NCBI RefSeq assembly: GCF_001661265.1
Contig: NW_017567004.1
Location: 144,279 to 208,278, forward strand
Direction: 5' to 3'
Origin: Saitoella complicata NRRL Y-17804
Lineage: Eukaryota; Ascomycota; Saitoellomycetes; Saitoellales; Saitoellaceae
Length of the DNA: 64,000 bases
The translations under genes were made by a program, and so were the position numbers. How positions within the stretch are numbered: the stretch's first letter is position 1; each line of letters begins with the position of its first letter. This document shows positions 51,808-62,800 of the stretch, in pieces. The notes beneath the pieces are model-generated. The model worked only from the letters and a program-made list of their open reading frames with translations, was not told the DNA's origin and made no database searches.

Positions 51808-52455
51808 TCATGATTCCGGCACTCCATGTTCCTTCTCATCACGCTTCTCATTCCTATCATCCTCCACAACAACCTTCCCAACAATCTCCCTCGTATTCTC
51901 CTTGACCAGGAAATAATCCACACCAACCATCCCGATCTCCTTCTTCCTCGCTTCCCCAAGCTGAACTTTCTCCATCTCATCAGCAGTGGCTTCAACGATC
52001 TCCAACCCCTCCATATCGAGTGTTAGAGGTGTCATCACTCCCGTCCCACCTGGACTTGCTAGAGGTAGGAGATCAGGACTTAGTGGTAGTCCACTTAGTT
52101 TCGAGAGGTGTTTTAGTTGGAGCTTTTGTCGTTCTCGAGTCTTGCTGGGTAAGCTATTCCGCCGGCGGGCGTTCGCGGCAGCGTCACCGCCCTTCGCCAA
52201 GTTCAGGTTTTGGTTGAGTTTGTTCAGCGTGACGACTGACCGGCTGATACTCAGGGTTGGAATATGTTCCTCTGCAGACACATCTATCGACCTCAACGAC
52301 AGCGCAGGTGAGGTACCACGACTTGAGGCGGGTCCGGGAGTGACAGACCGTCGGCGGTGGTGGGTGTGGAAGAGGGGTGATTGCCGTGGAGAAAGAAGCG
52401 GCGAGGTCGTGGAGGGGCCTAGACGTGGTGAGAGTATGACTGGACTTGCTGACAT
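51808..52455 (-). CDS. Unknown protein, 215 aa, Ser/Pro-rich N-terminus
   Basis: Intronless; ATG at 52455. Residues 1-100 are Ser/Pro/Arg-rich. A helix with basic character (RRRNSLPSKTRERQKLQLKH) leads to a probably ordered part (TLDMEGLEIVEATADEMEKV, then EIGMVGVDYFLVKENTREIV), which looks like a beta-rich unit, and a charged tail. No family recognised. The upstream region carries (AGT)6 at 52598. Divergent from the phosphomannose isomerase gene. Confidence 0.6.
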   Translation of the reverse strand: MSASPVILSPRLGPSTTSPLLSPRQSPLFHTHHRRRSVTPGPASSRGTSPALSLRSIDVSAEEHIPTLSISRSVVTLNKLNQNLNLAKGGDAAANARRRNSLPSKTRERQKLQLKHLSKLSGLPLSPDLLPLASPGGTGVMTPLTLDMEGLEIVEATADEMEKVQLGEARKKEIGMVGVDYFLVKENTREIVGKVVVEDDRNEKRDEKEHGVPES

Positions 52456-52819
52456 GGTGTGATTCCTCGAGGAGGGTCAGAAATGTAACGTTGATATGAT
52501 CTGGGGTACCCTTCGCGTATTGGTGTTGGTGGCTGCCGACCGCGGAGCGAAGTCTGGGATGCCGGGGTTCGGCTGGGTGCATCATCGTGCACGTAGCAGT
52601 AGTAGTAGTAGTAGTTAGATGTGTTTTATCTTCATTTCAGCTTCATCTGATTCGTCTTTCTCATATCTGTTCGAGGATCCTGGATCTTACGTCATTGGTG
52701 TGCAATCACCGTGTCCTCGGAGATTCCACGCTCAGCTGAAGCATAAAAATCACCACCATCCCGCTCCAATTGATTTCCAAAGCATACAATTTCATACCTA
52801 AAGCATACCCTCTATTACA
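52456..52819. promoter_or_regulatory. Divergent promoter with (AGT)6 microsatellite
   Basis: 364 nt between the unknown 215-aa gene and phosphomannose isomerase. Contains (AGT)6 at 52598-52615. CTCCAATTGATTTCC and A-rich leader precede the isomerase start. No gene. Confidence 0.4.
52598..52615 (+). repeat. (AGT)6 microsatellite
   Basis: Six perfect AGT units directly followed by TAGAT. Length is typical of polymorphic simple repeats. Confidence 0.9.
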
Positions 52820-54162
52820 ATGGCTACTCCGAAGTTCCTTCAGCTCAAGTGCGGCACAAACAAGTCAGTCCTCTCCTCGCAGTATTAATCCTTCTCTTCC
52901 CGCTCATATGCTAACATTATGCCAGCTACGAATGGGGCTCAACCGATCCCAACTCCCGCGTCGTGCGCTACGCTGCCGCAACCCCCGGCTTCGAGAAAAA
53001 GGACGAACCCTACTCCGAAATGTGGATGGGAACCCACGCAACCCTTCCCTCCCACGATCTCGCCTCCGGCCGTCCCCTCGCCGACCTCCTCGCCGAGAAC
53101 CCAGAGTTGATGGGCGCGAAAGTCCAACAGGCGTATGAGAGCAAGTTGCCATTCTTGTTCAAAATCATGAGTATTGGCAAGATCTTGCCGTTCCAGGCAC
53201 ACCCGGATAAGGAGTGGGGACAGAAATTGCATATCAAAGATCCGAAGCAGTTTGTTGATCCGAACCATAAGCCTGAGATCGCGATCGCACTCTCCCACTT
53301 CGCTGGTTTTAGTGGATTCCGTCCTCTTAAACAGATCATCTCCGTCTTAAAGGCTGCACCAATCTTCGCAGAATTCCCAGGCGCAGAGGCGACGCAGACG
53401 TTCATTTCAACCGTCTCCGGTAACGAGGAGTCCGAGGACAAGAAAATTGTACAAGCAAACAAAGCTGCTCTCCGCCAATTTCTACACGCAATTCTCACGC
53501 AATCCACTTCCCGTATCGAGGAATATACGAAGAAGCTCTTGGACTACATCGCCTCCCCAACCTCCAGCTTCGGTCCCCACGGTGCTGACCTCCCTGGTCT
53601 CCTCAGACTTATTCACACTCAGTACGGCGCTGACCCGGGTTTGTTCTCCGCACCGCTGTTGAACTGTATCTTCCTGAAACCGGGGGAGTATATCTACATC
53701 GGGGCTGATGAGCCACATGCGTATATTACGGGGGAGATTGTGGAGTGTATGGCCTCCTCGGACAACGTCGTCAACGCCGGCTTCTGCCCACCTTCTGACC
53801 GCAACCCAGATCTCCTCATGGATATCCTGACATTCGAATACCTCCCCAAGGCGGCCTTCAAGCTCGACCCGAAGGCGAAGTACGGGCACTCTTTGCTCTA
53901 CGACCCCCCCATTGACGAGTTCGCAATCCTCGCTACCTCTCTCGCGCCCGGTCAGACTGAGAACGTCGACCCCATCGCTGGACCCTCGATTATGGTCTTC
54001 ACGAAGGGGAAGGGAAGGATGAGTGTGGGTGGACAGAGCAAGGACGTGAAGGAGGGTGAGGTGTATTTTGTTACGTATGGGGAGGAGGTGGTGTTGGAGG
54101 CTCAGGACGGGGATTATGAGGCTGGGTTGGAGGCGTACAGGTGTTATACTGATTTGAATTAG
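52820..54162 (+). CDS. PMI40: Mannose-6-phosphate isomerase
   Basis: Exons 52820-52863 and 52926-54162, 426 aa. The start MATPKFLQLKCGTNNYEWGS joins across a 62-nt intron (GTCAGT donor). Zinc-site blocks follow: YSEMWMGTHATLPS, FKIMSIGKILPFQAHPDKEW, HKPEIAIALSHFAGFSGFRP, YIYIGADEPHAYITGEIVEC and MASSDNVVNAGF. The enzyme interconverts fructose-6-phosphate and mannose-6-phosphate and so feeds GDP-mannose for glycosylation and wall mannan. It is a type I isomerase of normal length. The gene lies opposite ATP23 with a 567-nt intergenic stretch that holds two small tandem repeats. Confidence 0.96.
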
Positions 54163-54318
54163 AAGGGCATGAAAATGAGGAAGGGAGGGGTGTAGGATAG
54201 CATGGCTACTATTTGACAGTAACAGAATGCATTTGTATTGTTAGACGTTGCCGTGTTTGCAATTGGAACTCTCAGGCATCGCTGTCCAACCCGAAGCCGA
54301 CGGGGACGGTTATAGTAC

Positions 54319-54352
54319 CACAAAACCGTCCCGGACACAAAACCGTCCCGGA
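54319..54352 (+). repeat. 2 x 17 nt tandem repeat CACAAAACCGTCCCGGA
   Basis: Two perfect copies. The reverse complement (TCCGGGACGGTTTTGTG) shares GGGACG-TTTT with the GGACGTTTTGGCA minisatellite at 51.3 kb. Confidence 0.85.
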
Positions 54353-54649
54353 ACAAGCTTCCTGCCGAGTGTCCCGCGAACGCGTTTCCTCGAAAGCAGC
54401 ATAGATGTTATACCGATTTAAAGAAGAACTTACACGATGAGCGTGAGAAGAAGGTACGTGTAGGGTAGCGTCGACATTGCGTGAAAGTGAGAGAGAATGC
54501 ATCCATATTGATGTAAGTGGCTTCCTCACTGTGTTTTTTCGGTTGTGCAACCAGCTGGTAGAGTCTTTAGTCCCTTTGAAGTCGTATGGGCCATCAGATA
54601 TGCTTACTCCCATGTCGTCAAAGACGCCTGCCGAGTTCGCCGGTCCAGG

Positions 54650-54699
54650 ACGTACCGCAGAAAACGTACCGCAGAAAACGTACCGCAGAAACATACCGC
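54650..54699 (+). repeat. 3.5 x 14 nt tandem repeat ACGTACCGCAGAAA
   Basis: Three perfect 14-nt copies (54650-54691) and a partial, diverged fourth. The first is preceded by GG, giving GGACGTACCGCAG, similar in form to the other minisatellite units nearby. Confidence 0.9.
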
Positions 54700-54729
54700 T
54701 CAGTACCTTTTCCCGACCCCAATCACCGC

Positions 54730-55284
54730 TCACCATACTTCTCCACCCCCCTCCCTCACCCTCCTCACCGCCTCCCTAAACATCCCCATCGGCTCCCCAT
54801 CCCCTGCACACCCCTCCATAACCTCCCCCACAACCCTCCTCGCAACCCCTTCATCACCTCCAACATGCCTGCTCACACTCCCCACCGCATCTCTAAAGAC
54901 ACAATCCCTTCTCACCTCCAGGTTTGTGATTTCGCGACATTGGCCTAGCAAGGAGGCACGAACTTCGGTACAGGCTGTGCGGTGAAGCTCGGTGGCGAAG
55001 GTGCCAGGGCGGGCGTGGTCGAAGGCGTGGGTTAGTTCGTGGATGAGGGTGGATCGCAGCTCAGACGGCCTAAGTGAGTCGGAGCAGAGGATGATTCTAG
55101 CGACTCTGGGTCCGGAGTTGAAATAGCCTTTCAAGCCGGCGGCAGTAGTGTTTGTGCAGGGACGACAGGAGATGCTGTAGAGTGTGTTAGGGAAGAAATG
55201 GTGTAAAGCATTAAGAAACGATTTGATCTCTGGATCTCTTTTCGCGAGGTGGTCGAGGAGTTCTGAACAGGCATCTTCTCTCAT
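54730..55284 (-). CDS. ATP23: Mitochondrial inner-membrane metalloprotease Atp23 (start uncertain)
   Basis: The zinc site HELTHAFDH is followed by HRTACTEVRASLLGQC and NLEVRRDCVFRDAV, and preceded by SISCRPC and RIILCSDSL, all Atp23 features. The protease removes the Atp6 presequence and helps assemble the ATP synthase Fo part; it resides in the intermembrane space. The C-terminus (RRVREGGGEVW) is close to the usual family end. The frame is open upstream to 55425 without another ATG. That part (VNRLPTNRTVRTRKYN) could be a second exon joined to an upstream start. The ATG at 55284 gives 184 aa, somewhat short for the family. The gene is divergent from NHP2, leaving little space for a promoter. 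Confidence 0.85.
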   Translation of the reverse strand: MREDACSELLDHLAKRDPEIKSFLNALHHFFPNTLYSISCRPCTNTTAAGLKGYFNSGPRVARIILCSDSLRPSELRSTLIHELTHAFDHARPGTFATELHRTACTEVRASLLGQCREITNLEVRRDCVFRDAVGSVSRHVGGDEGVARRVVGEVMEGCAGDGEPMGMFREAVRRVREGGGEVW

Positions 55285-55440
55285 ATTATATTTTCTCGTT
55301 CTCACGGTGCGGTTGGTGGGCAGTCTGTTCACCTGCGCGGCCGTACACCCCCCACCTGCATCCAACGCCGAAAAAAGTGCAGCGATAGCATACTCAACCC
55401 TCGCCAGCAGTAAATCAGCATTCACTCATAACCAGCAACA

Positions 55441-56037
55441 ATGGGCAAGGATTCCAAGGACAAGAAGGAAAAGAAGGAGAGAAGAAAGTCTGCCGTCGTT
55501 GAGGAGGTCGGAGACGTTTCCATGGTTGATGCATCCGGAGACAAGAGCGACAACTACGAGTCGAGGTTGGCTGCTGTGAATGAGATTGCCAAGCCTTTGG
55601 CGCCGAAGAAGTTGAACAAGAAGTTGTTGAAGACTGTCAAGAAGGGTATGTCTCTCCCTTTGTCTGATCCTGCCTAAGAGTCGGGGCTAACAATAAGGAC
55701 AGCTGCCAAAGCCAAGCAGATCAAGCGCGGTGTCAAGGAAGTCGTCAAAGCCCTCCGCAAGCAACAAAAAGGTCTCGTCATCATCGCCGGAGATATCTCC
55801 CCCATTGACGTTATCTCCCATATCCCCGTCCTCTGCGAAGATGCGGACGTGCCCTATGTTTTCGTTCCGTCGAAGGAGGATTTGGGTGCTGCGGGTGCGA
55901 CGAAGAGGCCGACGAGTTGTGTTATGATTGCGCCGGGAAGTGGAAAGAAGAAGGGAGACAAGGAGGGCAAGGAGGAGGATTATTTGGAGTTGTACCAGGA
56001 GGTGACCAAGGAGGTTTCTAAGGCCGATGAGTGGTAA
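55441..56037 (+). CDS. NHP2: H/ACA snoRNP core protein Nhp2
   Basis: Exons 55441-55645 and 55703-56037, 179 aa. A Lys-rich N-terminus (KDSKDKKEKKERRKS) precedes the L7Ae-type fold: AKQIKRGVKEVVKALRKQQK, GLVIIAGDISPIDVISHIPV, LCEDADVPYVFVPSKEDLGA. Nhp2 binds the upper stem of H/ACA RNAs beside Cbf5, Nop10 and Gar1, guiding pseudouridylation of rRNA. The 57-nt intron has GTATGT and a GCTAAC branch. A charged insertion (KKKGDKEGKEED) precedes the last helix, longer than in yeast. Start codon follows CAACAATGGG with A at -3, a good fungal context. Confidence 0.95.
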
Positions 56038-56405
56038 ACGGAGGTGCTCGGGCTAAATGCCAGTGCAATGATGGAAGAGAAGAAAGGGGCAGGGGAGGAA
56101 ACAAAAGGAAACAGACGACGAAGGTAGAACACATCTTTTGAGGGACACAGGGATTCCCTCCGGTTCATGGTCATCTTTGGTTTTTTTGATTTTGCTTGGA
56201 TTGTACTGTGTGTATATGTTATGGATTTAGGGTTTTCGGGATGTTCGAGGAATGGACGTGCCGTTTCCCATCGATACTCTGTTTCATTCTCCAAGGGTTC
56301 TTTCATCTTTGCTGTATTGCATCGAGGTGCTTCGATTGCCCAATTGGGATGTCAACGTTACACCCCACCTTGAAAAAGCCAACCCTCTCACTTACATCTC
56401 ACACA
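56038..56405. other. Intergenic, NHP2 3' end and FIST gene promoter
   Basis: 368 nt, T-rich around 56175-56260. An open frame runs into the FIST gene from 56196, but the family-like N-terminus begins at 56406. No other feature. Confidence 0.4.
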
Positions 56406-57762
56406 ATGTTCACCCTGCGCCAGTCCATACCTCTGCGCCTACCGAAACATGCACAAAAACGAACCCTAATAACAGCCTGCACATCCCTCAACCTCTCCCT
56501 CTCCACAGCCCTCTCCACCTCCTTCGATACCTGCTACGAGAAACACAGCCCTGCTGATCCACCCTCTCATCTCGTTTGTCTCATCTCACGGGAGTATTTT
56601 CCACTCTCCTCGAATATTGATTTATACGCCTTCGTCCGGGCACACACGTCAGCGGCGATTGAGGACTTGGTGATTGGGGTTGTGGATCGTGTGCCACATA
56701 TGAAGGGAAATGGAGGACAAGGGGTGGGTGTGTCGATGATGATGGCGAGTAAAGGGGAGCGGGGGAGAGTTGGGGTTAAGAGGATGGAGGAGGATTTGGG
56801 GATTAGTGTTGGGAGGTGGCGGAATCAGAGATTGGCGAAGATGTTGGCTAAGGATGCCGATATTGCCGGTGCTGATGCTGGTGCTGGATTCGGAATGGCG
56901 GATGGAGGAGGAGCGGCTGAGCAAAAGGGAGAAGAGGAGGTGGATGTGGATGCGGGGGTTGTATTTGCGTTGGGTGATCCGGCGTGGAGTCGTGGAGAGT
57001 ACCTCCAGAAACGATTCCCGAATGCTACAAAGGCGTGACGACGAACAGTCTTTCCTCAAACGGTGAATGCTAATCTTGGACACATAGATCGGCATCCTAC
57101 CAACTCCGACACACTTCTTCACCGGTAACCCACAAACTCTTTACCACAACCACAACCTCATCACATCCGGGGGTCTCACTCTCTCCTTTCCTCGCCGCCG
57201 CTCTTCGCTGCAGGTGGAGCACCCGACGTTGAAGACGATTGGTAATGAGGTTGAGGTGGAAAAAGCGTTGGGGAATATGATTATTCACGTTAGTCCGACT
57301 CGGACGAGTGCGATTACGCATATCTTGTTGCATATTCGGGGGAGAAAGTTTACGACGACGGAAACCAACTTCTTTGCTAGATTGCATAGAGGACAAGGAG
57401 AAGAGAGAGAGATGACCCCCTTGGTGAGGATTAGTGCGGGGGATCCGAGTCGGGATAGTGTTAGTTTGGAGAATGAGTGGAAGGTCGATGCCGGAGATAA
57501 ATTCCAGCTCTTGATTGAGGAAGGAGAGGGTGGTGGGAACTTCCTTGCCTCCACCACACACGAGGAGGGAAAGGTTATGATCGTGGCGGGTGCGTTGGGC
57601 GTGGAGAACCAATTGGAGGAGAACACTGGCTCGGAAGAGCTGGTCGTGGAGGGCATCTTTGGGGGGATGTCGGAGAAGGGGTTCATTATTGGGAAGGAAG
57701 GCACGGACGAACGCAACTGGATTTGTACTGCGAAGAATAGTGTGATGAATGTCGTTCTATAG
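56406..57762 (+). CDS. FIST-domain protein, probably mitochondrial, with a GC-AG intron
   Basis: Exons 56406-57032 and 57088-57762, 433 aa. The N-terminus is Arg/Leu/Lys-rich (LRQSIPLRLPKHAQKRTL), suggesting a presequence. The FIST_N-like half contains PSHLVCLISREYFPL, EDLVIGVVDRVPHM, VVFALGDPAW and YLQKRFPNATK, continued after the intron by IGILPTPTHFFTGNPQTLYH. The second half (KALGNMIIHVSPTRTSAITH, FIIGKEGTDERNW) completes it. FIST is a sensory small-ligand domain in bacterial signalling; the fungal protein's role is unknown to me. The intron is read as GC-AG: joining AAG directly to ATC restores the motif, while a GT donor at 57035 puts the next exon out of frame with a stop. The long linker near 130-200 is Gly/Ala/Glu-rich. 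Confidence 0.6.
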
Positions 57763-57958
57763 AGAAGAGGACTTTGAACAATAAAAGAAGAAATGTTGGA
57801 GATCTACAGTTCCCGAGGGTGGTGACGTACAGACGGTGTGCAGGGTCCCGCGCGCGACATCTGGACATGCCAACGAGCAACACCCGCCCGCGGACTTTGG
57901 AGAGCGCATACACCCCGTCTCCCCAGCTGGCCTCCAGTGTTTGCATACGGTCGACGGG

Positions 57959-59323
57959 ATGCCAGAGCTCTACGGCCTTCCTGAAGAGGTGCTGGACTTG
58001 CTTTCGCAAGCGGACCGCACCTTCGCCGATATCGCAACCGTCATCGAGAAGTACGCCGCGGCCGACGGAGATGTCTTCAGCCTCGCATGCCGGTTCATCA
58101 CCGTCCTAGAAAACACACCAACGGTATTCCAGTCATGGGTTTTCCTGTCTCTGTTGCTCCCTACAGCTGCTGACATAGATAACTGGAATACAGTCCACCA
58201 CCAAAATGAACGCATCCTACTTCCTCTACCACGCCTACGCCTCCTACCCCCTCACCATCAACCCTTTCTTGTCGCATTTCGTGAGTGTATGGCAGGCACA
58301 TCAGGAATATTTGTGTGGAAGAGGGGACCCGGGGGGGATGATGGCGGGGCATGTTGCTGTTGTTGGACGCATTTTGGGGGGAAAAGGACAAGAGGTAGCA
58401 CCAGGCCTCTAGCTTGCCGTTTCTGGTTCTGTGTTTAGGATAGGACGCTGACATGGTGTTACAGCTGAAAACTAGGACGGCTAAGGAGGTGTTGGGGGAT
58501 TTGAACGTTTATGCGCCGCCGGAACGGATAGAGGAGAGTATAGTGGGGGCGTTGAGGGAGCAAGGGGTTGAGGAGCCTGCGCCGTTCGTATACAGTCACG
58601 GCCATGGAAACGGGAACGACAAAGCAGTAGAGAAAAAACAGACAAGGGCGGAAATGAAGGAGGAGGTGGAGGGTGATGATGGGCCGGATACGGATCCGAC
58701 GACGGTGGGGAGTGAGGATGAGGTGTATGAGGAGTTATTGACGAAGGCTTCGGAGGAAGCATTATCGAAGAAAGACTCAGAGGTATGTACTTCATGAGAC
58801 GCCTGCTGAGCGCTGGCTGATGAAGTATATACAGACATTGCTGGACCACTGCCACCTGGCCGCCTGCCACGCCAGTATGATGTTCCCGGACACGATACAG
58901 GGATTGTTACAGCACAACCCACAAATCGCACTCCGGGTTCTCACAACATTATTACATACTGAACAGAGGCAGGATACGTTATCTGCAATCGCCCGCCTCC
59001 CGACCTCCCTCCCAACCCTCGAAACCCTCAACGCTCTCTTCGCCTCCGACCCCGCCCTCCTCTACACCGACAACCTCCTCCACAACTTCCTCGCGCACAC
59101 AGCACGACATCTCGAATCACTCGATAAAGGTGAAGAGAGGGCAAGGCGAGTGAGGTTGGTGTGTTTGTTTGTGATGACGTTGGTGAGGGGGGAGGTTATT
59201 GGGTTGCAGGAGTATTGGTTAGATCTCTGGGGGGTGTTAAGAGGGAATTTGTGGGTTGAGGAGGCGGCGGTGGTGTTTGGGGAGGTTGGGATGTTTGGGG
59301 AGGAGGAAGGGATGGGCGGGTGA
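57959..59323 (+). CDS. CNOT11: CCR4-NOT complex subunit CNOT11 homologue
   Basis: Exons 57959-58123, 58194-58280, 58465-58782, 58835-59323, 352 aa. The C-terminal half is the clearest: LQHNPQIALRVLTTLL, LSAIARLPTSLPTLETLNAL, EERARRVRLVCLFVMTLVRG and NLWVEEAAVVFGEVGMF follow the CNOT11 pattern of helical repeats. The N-terminal half (ADIATVIEKYAA, NASYFLYHAYASYPLTINPF) matches the NOT1-binding domain. CNOT11 with CNOT10 docks on NOT1 and modulates deadenylation; it is absent from budding yeast. Intron 2 is 184 nt, much longer than the others, and no exon is apparent inside it. An acidic linker separates the halves. Identity rests on motif order; exons 1-2 are less certain than 3-4. Confidence 0.75.
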
Positions 59324-59880
59324 GGGAGCGTGGGAGTTCTGAGGTGGATGGCCGGATTGAAGTGCAAACAACATTTCTGTAAGAAGATGGACATTTAAGG
59401 AGACGATCTATCATAGCTACAACCCCTCAGACCGTCCATCGGGTTATATGTGAATCCCTATGCTGGATCGCGATCGCACTTTTGGGTACGACTGGTTCAA
59501 TTTAGCCCGCGCACCAGAGCAGCCCACGTGCCGCCCCATGAAGCTGGCGCCTCTCGAAGCGAAGCAACTTGAATGCTCCTTCACTGGCCAGAGACGAGGA
59601 TCTGTTATATCGCTTCGAACGACGACGAGCACGACCTGTCTGTGAAACGTGAAGAGCTTGAGGAGGTGTAAGTGCTGTTTTCACATCCGGCCCCGGAACT
59701 GCATCTCATTGTGGGGAATTAGCACAGCTGTGCAGAAACTGACAGGCGGCTCGAGCTTCGCAGCGCAGTGCATCGCCCGGCACACGGTACACCCCTCCAA
59801 CGTAACGATTCAGAAAAATCTCGAGCAGATCATCGACCCGTGGTCCGCCGCATCCCAGAATAGCAGCTGTCAACCGCGGC
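59324..59880. promoter_or_regulatory. Region upstream of hybrid histidine kinase
   Basis: 557 nt. Short frames only, without motifs. No clear promoter element recognised. Confidence 0.4.
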
Positions 59881-62800
59881 ATGTCCAGCATGGACGCAGA
59901 CGTCCATCTCCAGCCCCGAGAAAGGCTGCGAGGGTTGAGCGTGATCTCGTATCTTGAGGTATTACCGACTCCGGCGTATGTTACGGGGTGTGGGGGCGAT
60001 GTCAGGGTGATTTGGCGAAATCCGGTATATGAGATGGAGATCGGGACTGGAGACACTCTGCCCGTTACTATGGACGAGAGGGGGCCCGGGGATGGGTATG
60101 TGTGGACGCATGTTCCGGTGGAGGGGATGTTTATCGTGAGTACGAGTGTTCGGTCACAGAGTTCATCTGCATCGACAAGTTCGATAAGTACGAGTGAGTT
60201 GGTCGTCAGCACCGCCCCCACCACCCCCGCCGCAGTCGACGATGATTGGACACGGTTATGGGACAACCAATGTCTAGGCGGATCAAACGCCGCGAAACTC
60301 CAATCCGCATACCAAAAACATGTCCAATGCCTCCGAGAAGCAAATTGGAAACATGTTGGTCCTACACATATCTGGCCGCAGAATCTGAGGATGTTGACGA
60401 GCTTGGTGCTGGCGTGTCCGTTTCCGTGTGCGCTGTATTGGGGGCCACAGCATTCGATATTTTATAATGCGGCCTACATTCCTCTCACTGGTGACCGACA
60501 TCCGGATATGCTGGGGAAGAGCTACATTGAAGGGTGGCCAGAGTTGTGGGAATTCGTGAAAGATACCTTCGGGAGGGCGTTTCAGGGGGAGGCGGTACAC
60601 AAGGATGATGATATGTTATTCATGAATCGATTAGGATTCGTGGAGGAGACGTATTTCTCGTGGAGTATTGTCCCGATTCGGGATGAGAATGGGGAGGTGT
60701 GTGGGTTGCTGAATCCGGCGTTCGAGGGGACTAGACGCGTGATTGCTGCTCGAAGATTGCATACGTTGAGGGAGTTGGGGAGTAAGATTGCGAGCGTGAA
60801 GAGTGTTGAGGAGTTTTGGGAGGCGGTAAAGGCTGGGGTGGACGACAATAAGAGAGATATTCCGATATTGGTGACGTATTCGATCAAAGCTACACCCGGG
60901 GAACAAACGAAACATGCGAAGTTTGAGTTTACGAGGGAGTGTGTGGTGGGCTTACCTGAGGACCATGGGTGCATTCCGCCCAAGTTAACGTTGGAGACGA
61001 AGGAGGATGTGGAGTACTCGGATATTACGTTCGAACGACAAATCTTTGAGGCGTTCTTGACGCATGAGAGTGTTGTCGTCGATGACCTACGCAAGTTAAC
61101 GGGTGATATACCCAGTCGGGGGTGGGGGGATCCGGTGAGGAAGGTTATTGTAAGTCCGGTTATCGCGAGTGAGTATGATATACCACTCGCGGTGACGGTG
61201 TTGGCGTTGAATCCGAGGAGGCCGTATAATGAGGATTATCGGACGTTTATTGAGTTGCTGGGACGGAGTTTCGTGACCGGGTTGGCAAGTGCGAGATTGG
61301 TTGAAGAGGAGTTAAGACATGCGAAGCAGGAGATTGAGAGGAGGGAGGAGGTTGAGCAGCTACTCGTAAGACGGACGAAGGAGCTGAGACTCTCGGAGGG
61401 CAGGTTCGGAAGGATGGCGGAGGGGAGTCCAGCGGGGATTTTCATAGCGGATGCGACGGGACATGTTACGTTCGTCAACGAAGCCTGGTACGAGTTTTCG
61501 CAGTTTCCAAAGGACAAGGATCCGGATCATTGGCTTGATTCGGTTCATCCCGAAGACAAATATCGTTTACAGGAGTTTTGGGATCAGTTGCTTTCGGGAG
61601 GGAAGGCGGAGGCCGAGTTTAGGTGGGTTGTGGAGAAAAACGGGTATGAGCGCTGGTGTGTCGCGGCGGGAACTCCGGAGCTGGATGATGAGGGACATGT
61701 ACTCAATGTTCTTGGTGTATGTCTGGATATCTCGGAGAGGAAAAGGCATGAAGCCCTCCAGAAACGAATTGCGGAGGAAGCATTGGAGAGTAAACGCCAA
61801 CAGGAGTATTTCATCGACATGACGAGTCATGAGTTGCGGAATCCGTTGAGTGCGATTATTCAGCTTTGTGATTTGGTTGCGGATATGTTGCATCGGTTGC
61901 AGAAGGGGGCGACGCTACGGCACGCACCGGCGGAGATTCATCAGGATATTGCGGAGTCGGATGAGGCGATTAAGACGATTACGTTGTGTACGAGTCACAT
62001 GAAGCGGATTATCGATGACACACTTACGTTGTCGAAGTTGGATTCGTCGCTTTTGTTGGTTACGCCGGTTGATTGCCAGCCACTCAAGAAAGTCAAGTCT
62101 GTGCTCAAGATGTTTGAGGCAGAAGTACAGTCGAAAGACATTGATATGAAATTCGAGGTGGACGAGAGTTGGGAGAGGATTGGGGTTGACTGGGTCAAGG
62201 CTGATCCGTCCAGATTTTCGCAGGTGTTGATCAATTTGTTGACGAATGCGATCAAGTTTTCGTATATGAGGCCTGTGAGAAAGATCACTGTGCGGATTGC
62301 GGCGAGCTTGACGAGGCCGGCTGCGAGGCCCTTGACGGAGTGTGATCATGACCACACTCAGGGGCAGCAAGGTGAACAGCCGTATTCCATGACACGGCAA
62401 AACTCGCAGGAGAGTGTTGTGTCGGTTGGGAATACGAGTAATGCGGATGCTGTCAGTCTCTACCCTGAGACTGAGAACACGATATATCTGTCGTTCTCGG
62501 TTGTTGACACCGGACGTGGGTTGAGTCCTAGTGAGCGCGCGATGCTCTTCCAGCGTTTCTCGCAGGCTACGCCGAGGACGCATGTGGAGTATGGCGGTAG
62601 TGGACTGGGCTTGTTCATTTGTAGAAAGTTGACGGGGTTGCAGGGTGGTGAGATTTCAGTGCAGAGTAAGGAGAATGAAGGGTCGACCTTCTCTTTCTAC
62701 ATCCATGCTGAGCGGGGATCTGCGCCAGAGGAGGGTGAGAGTGCTGCACCAGTTGAGCAAAGGAGGAGGTCGGTTGCTGAGGTGGCTGATGGCGTCCCTA

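Larger units (their letters stand above)
54163..54729. other. Intergenic with two short tandem repeats
   Basis: 567 nt between the convergent PMI40 and ATP23 3' ends. Besides the two repeats there is no coding signal. Confidence 0.5.
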
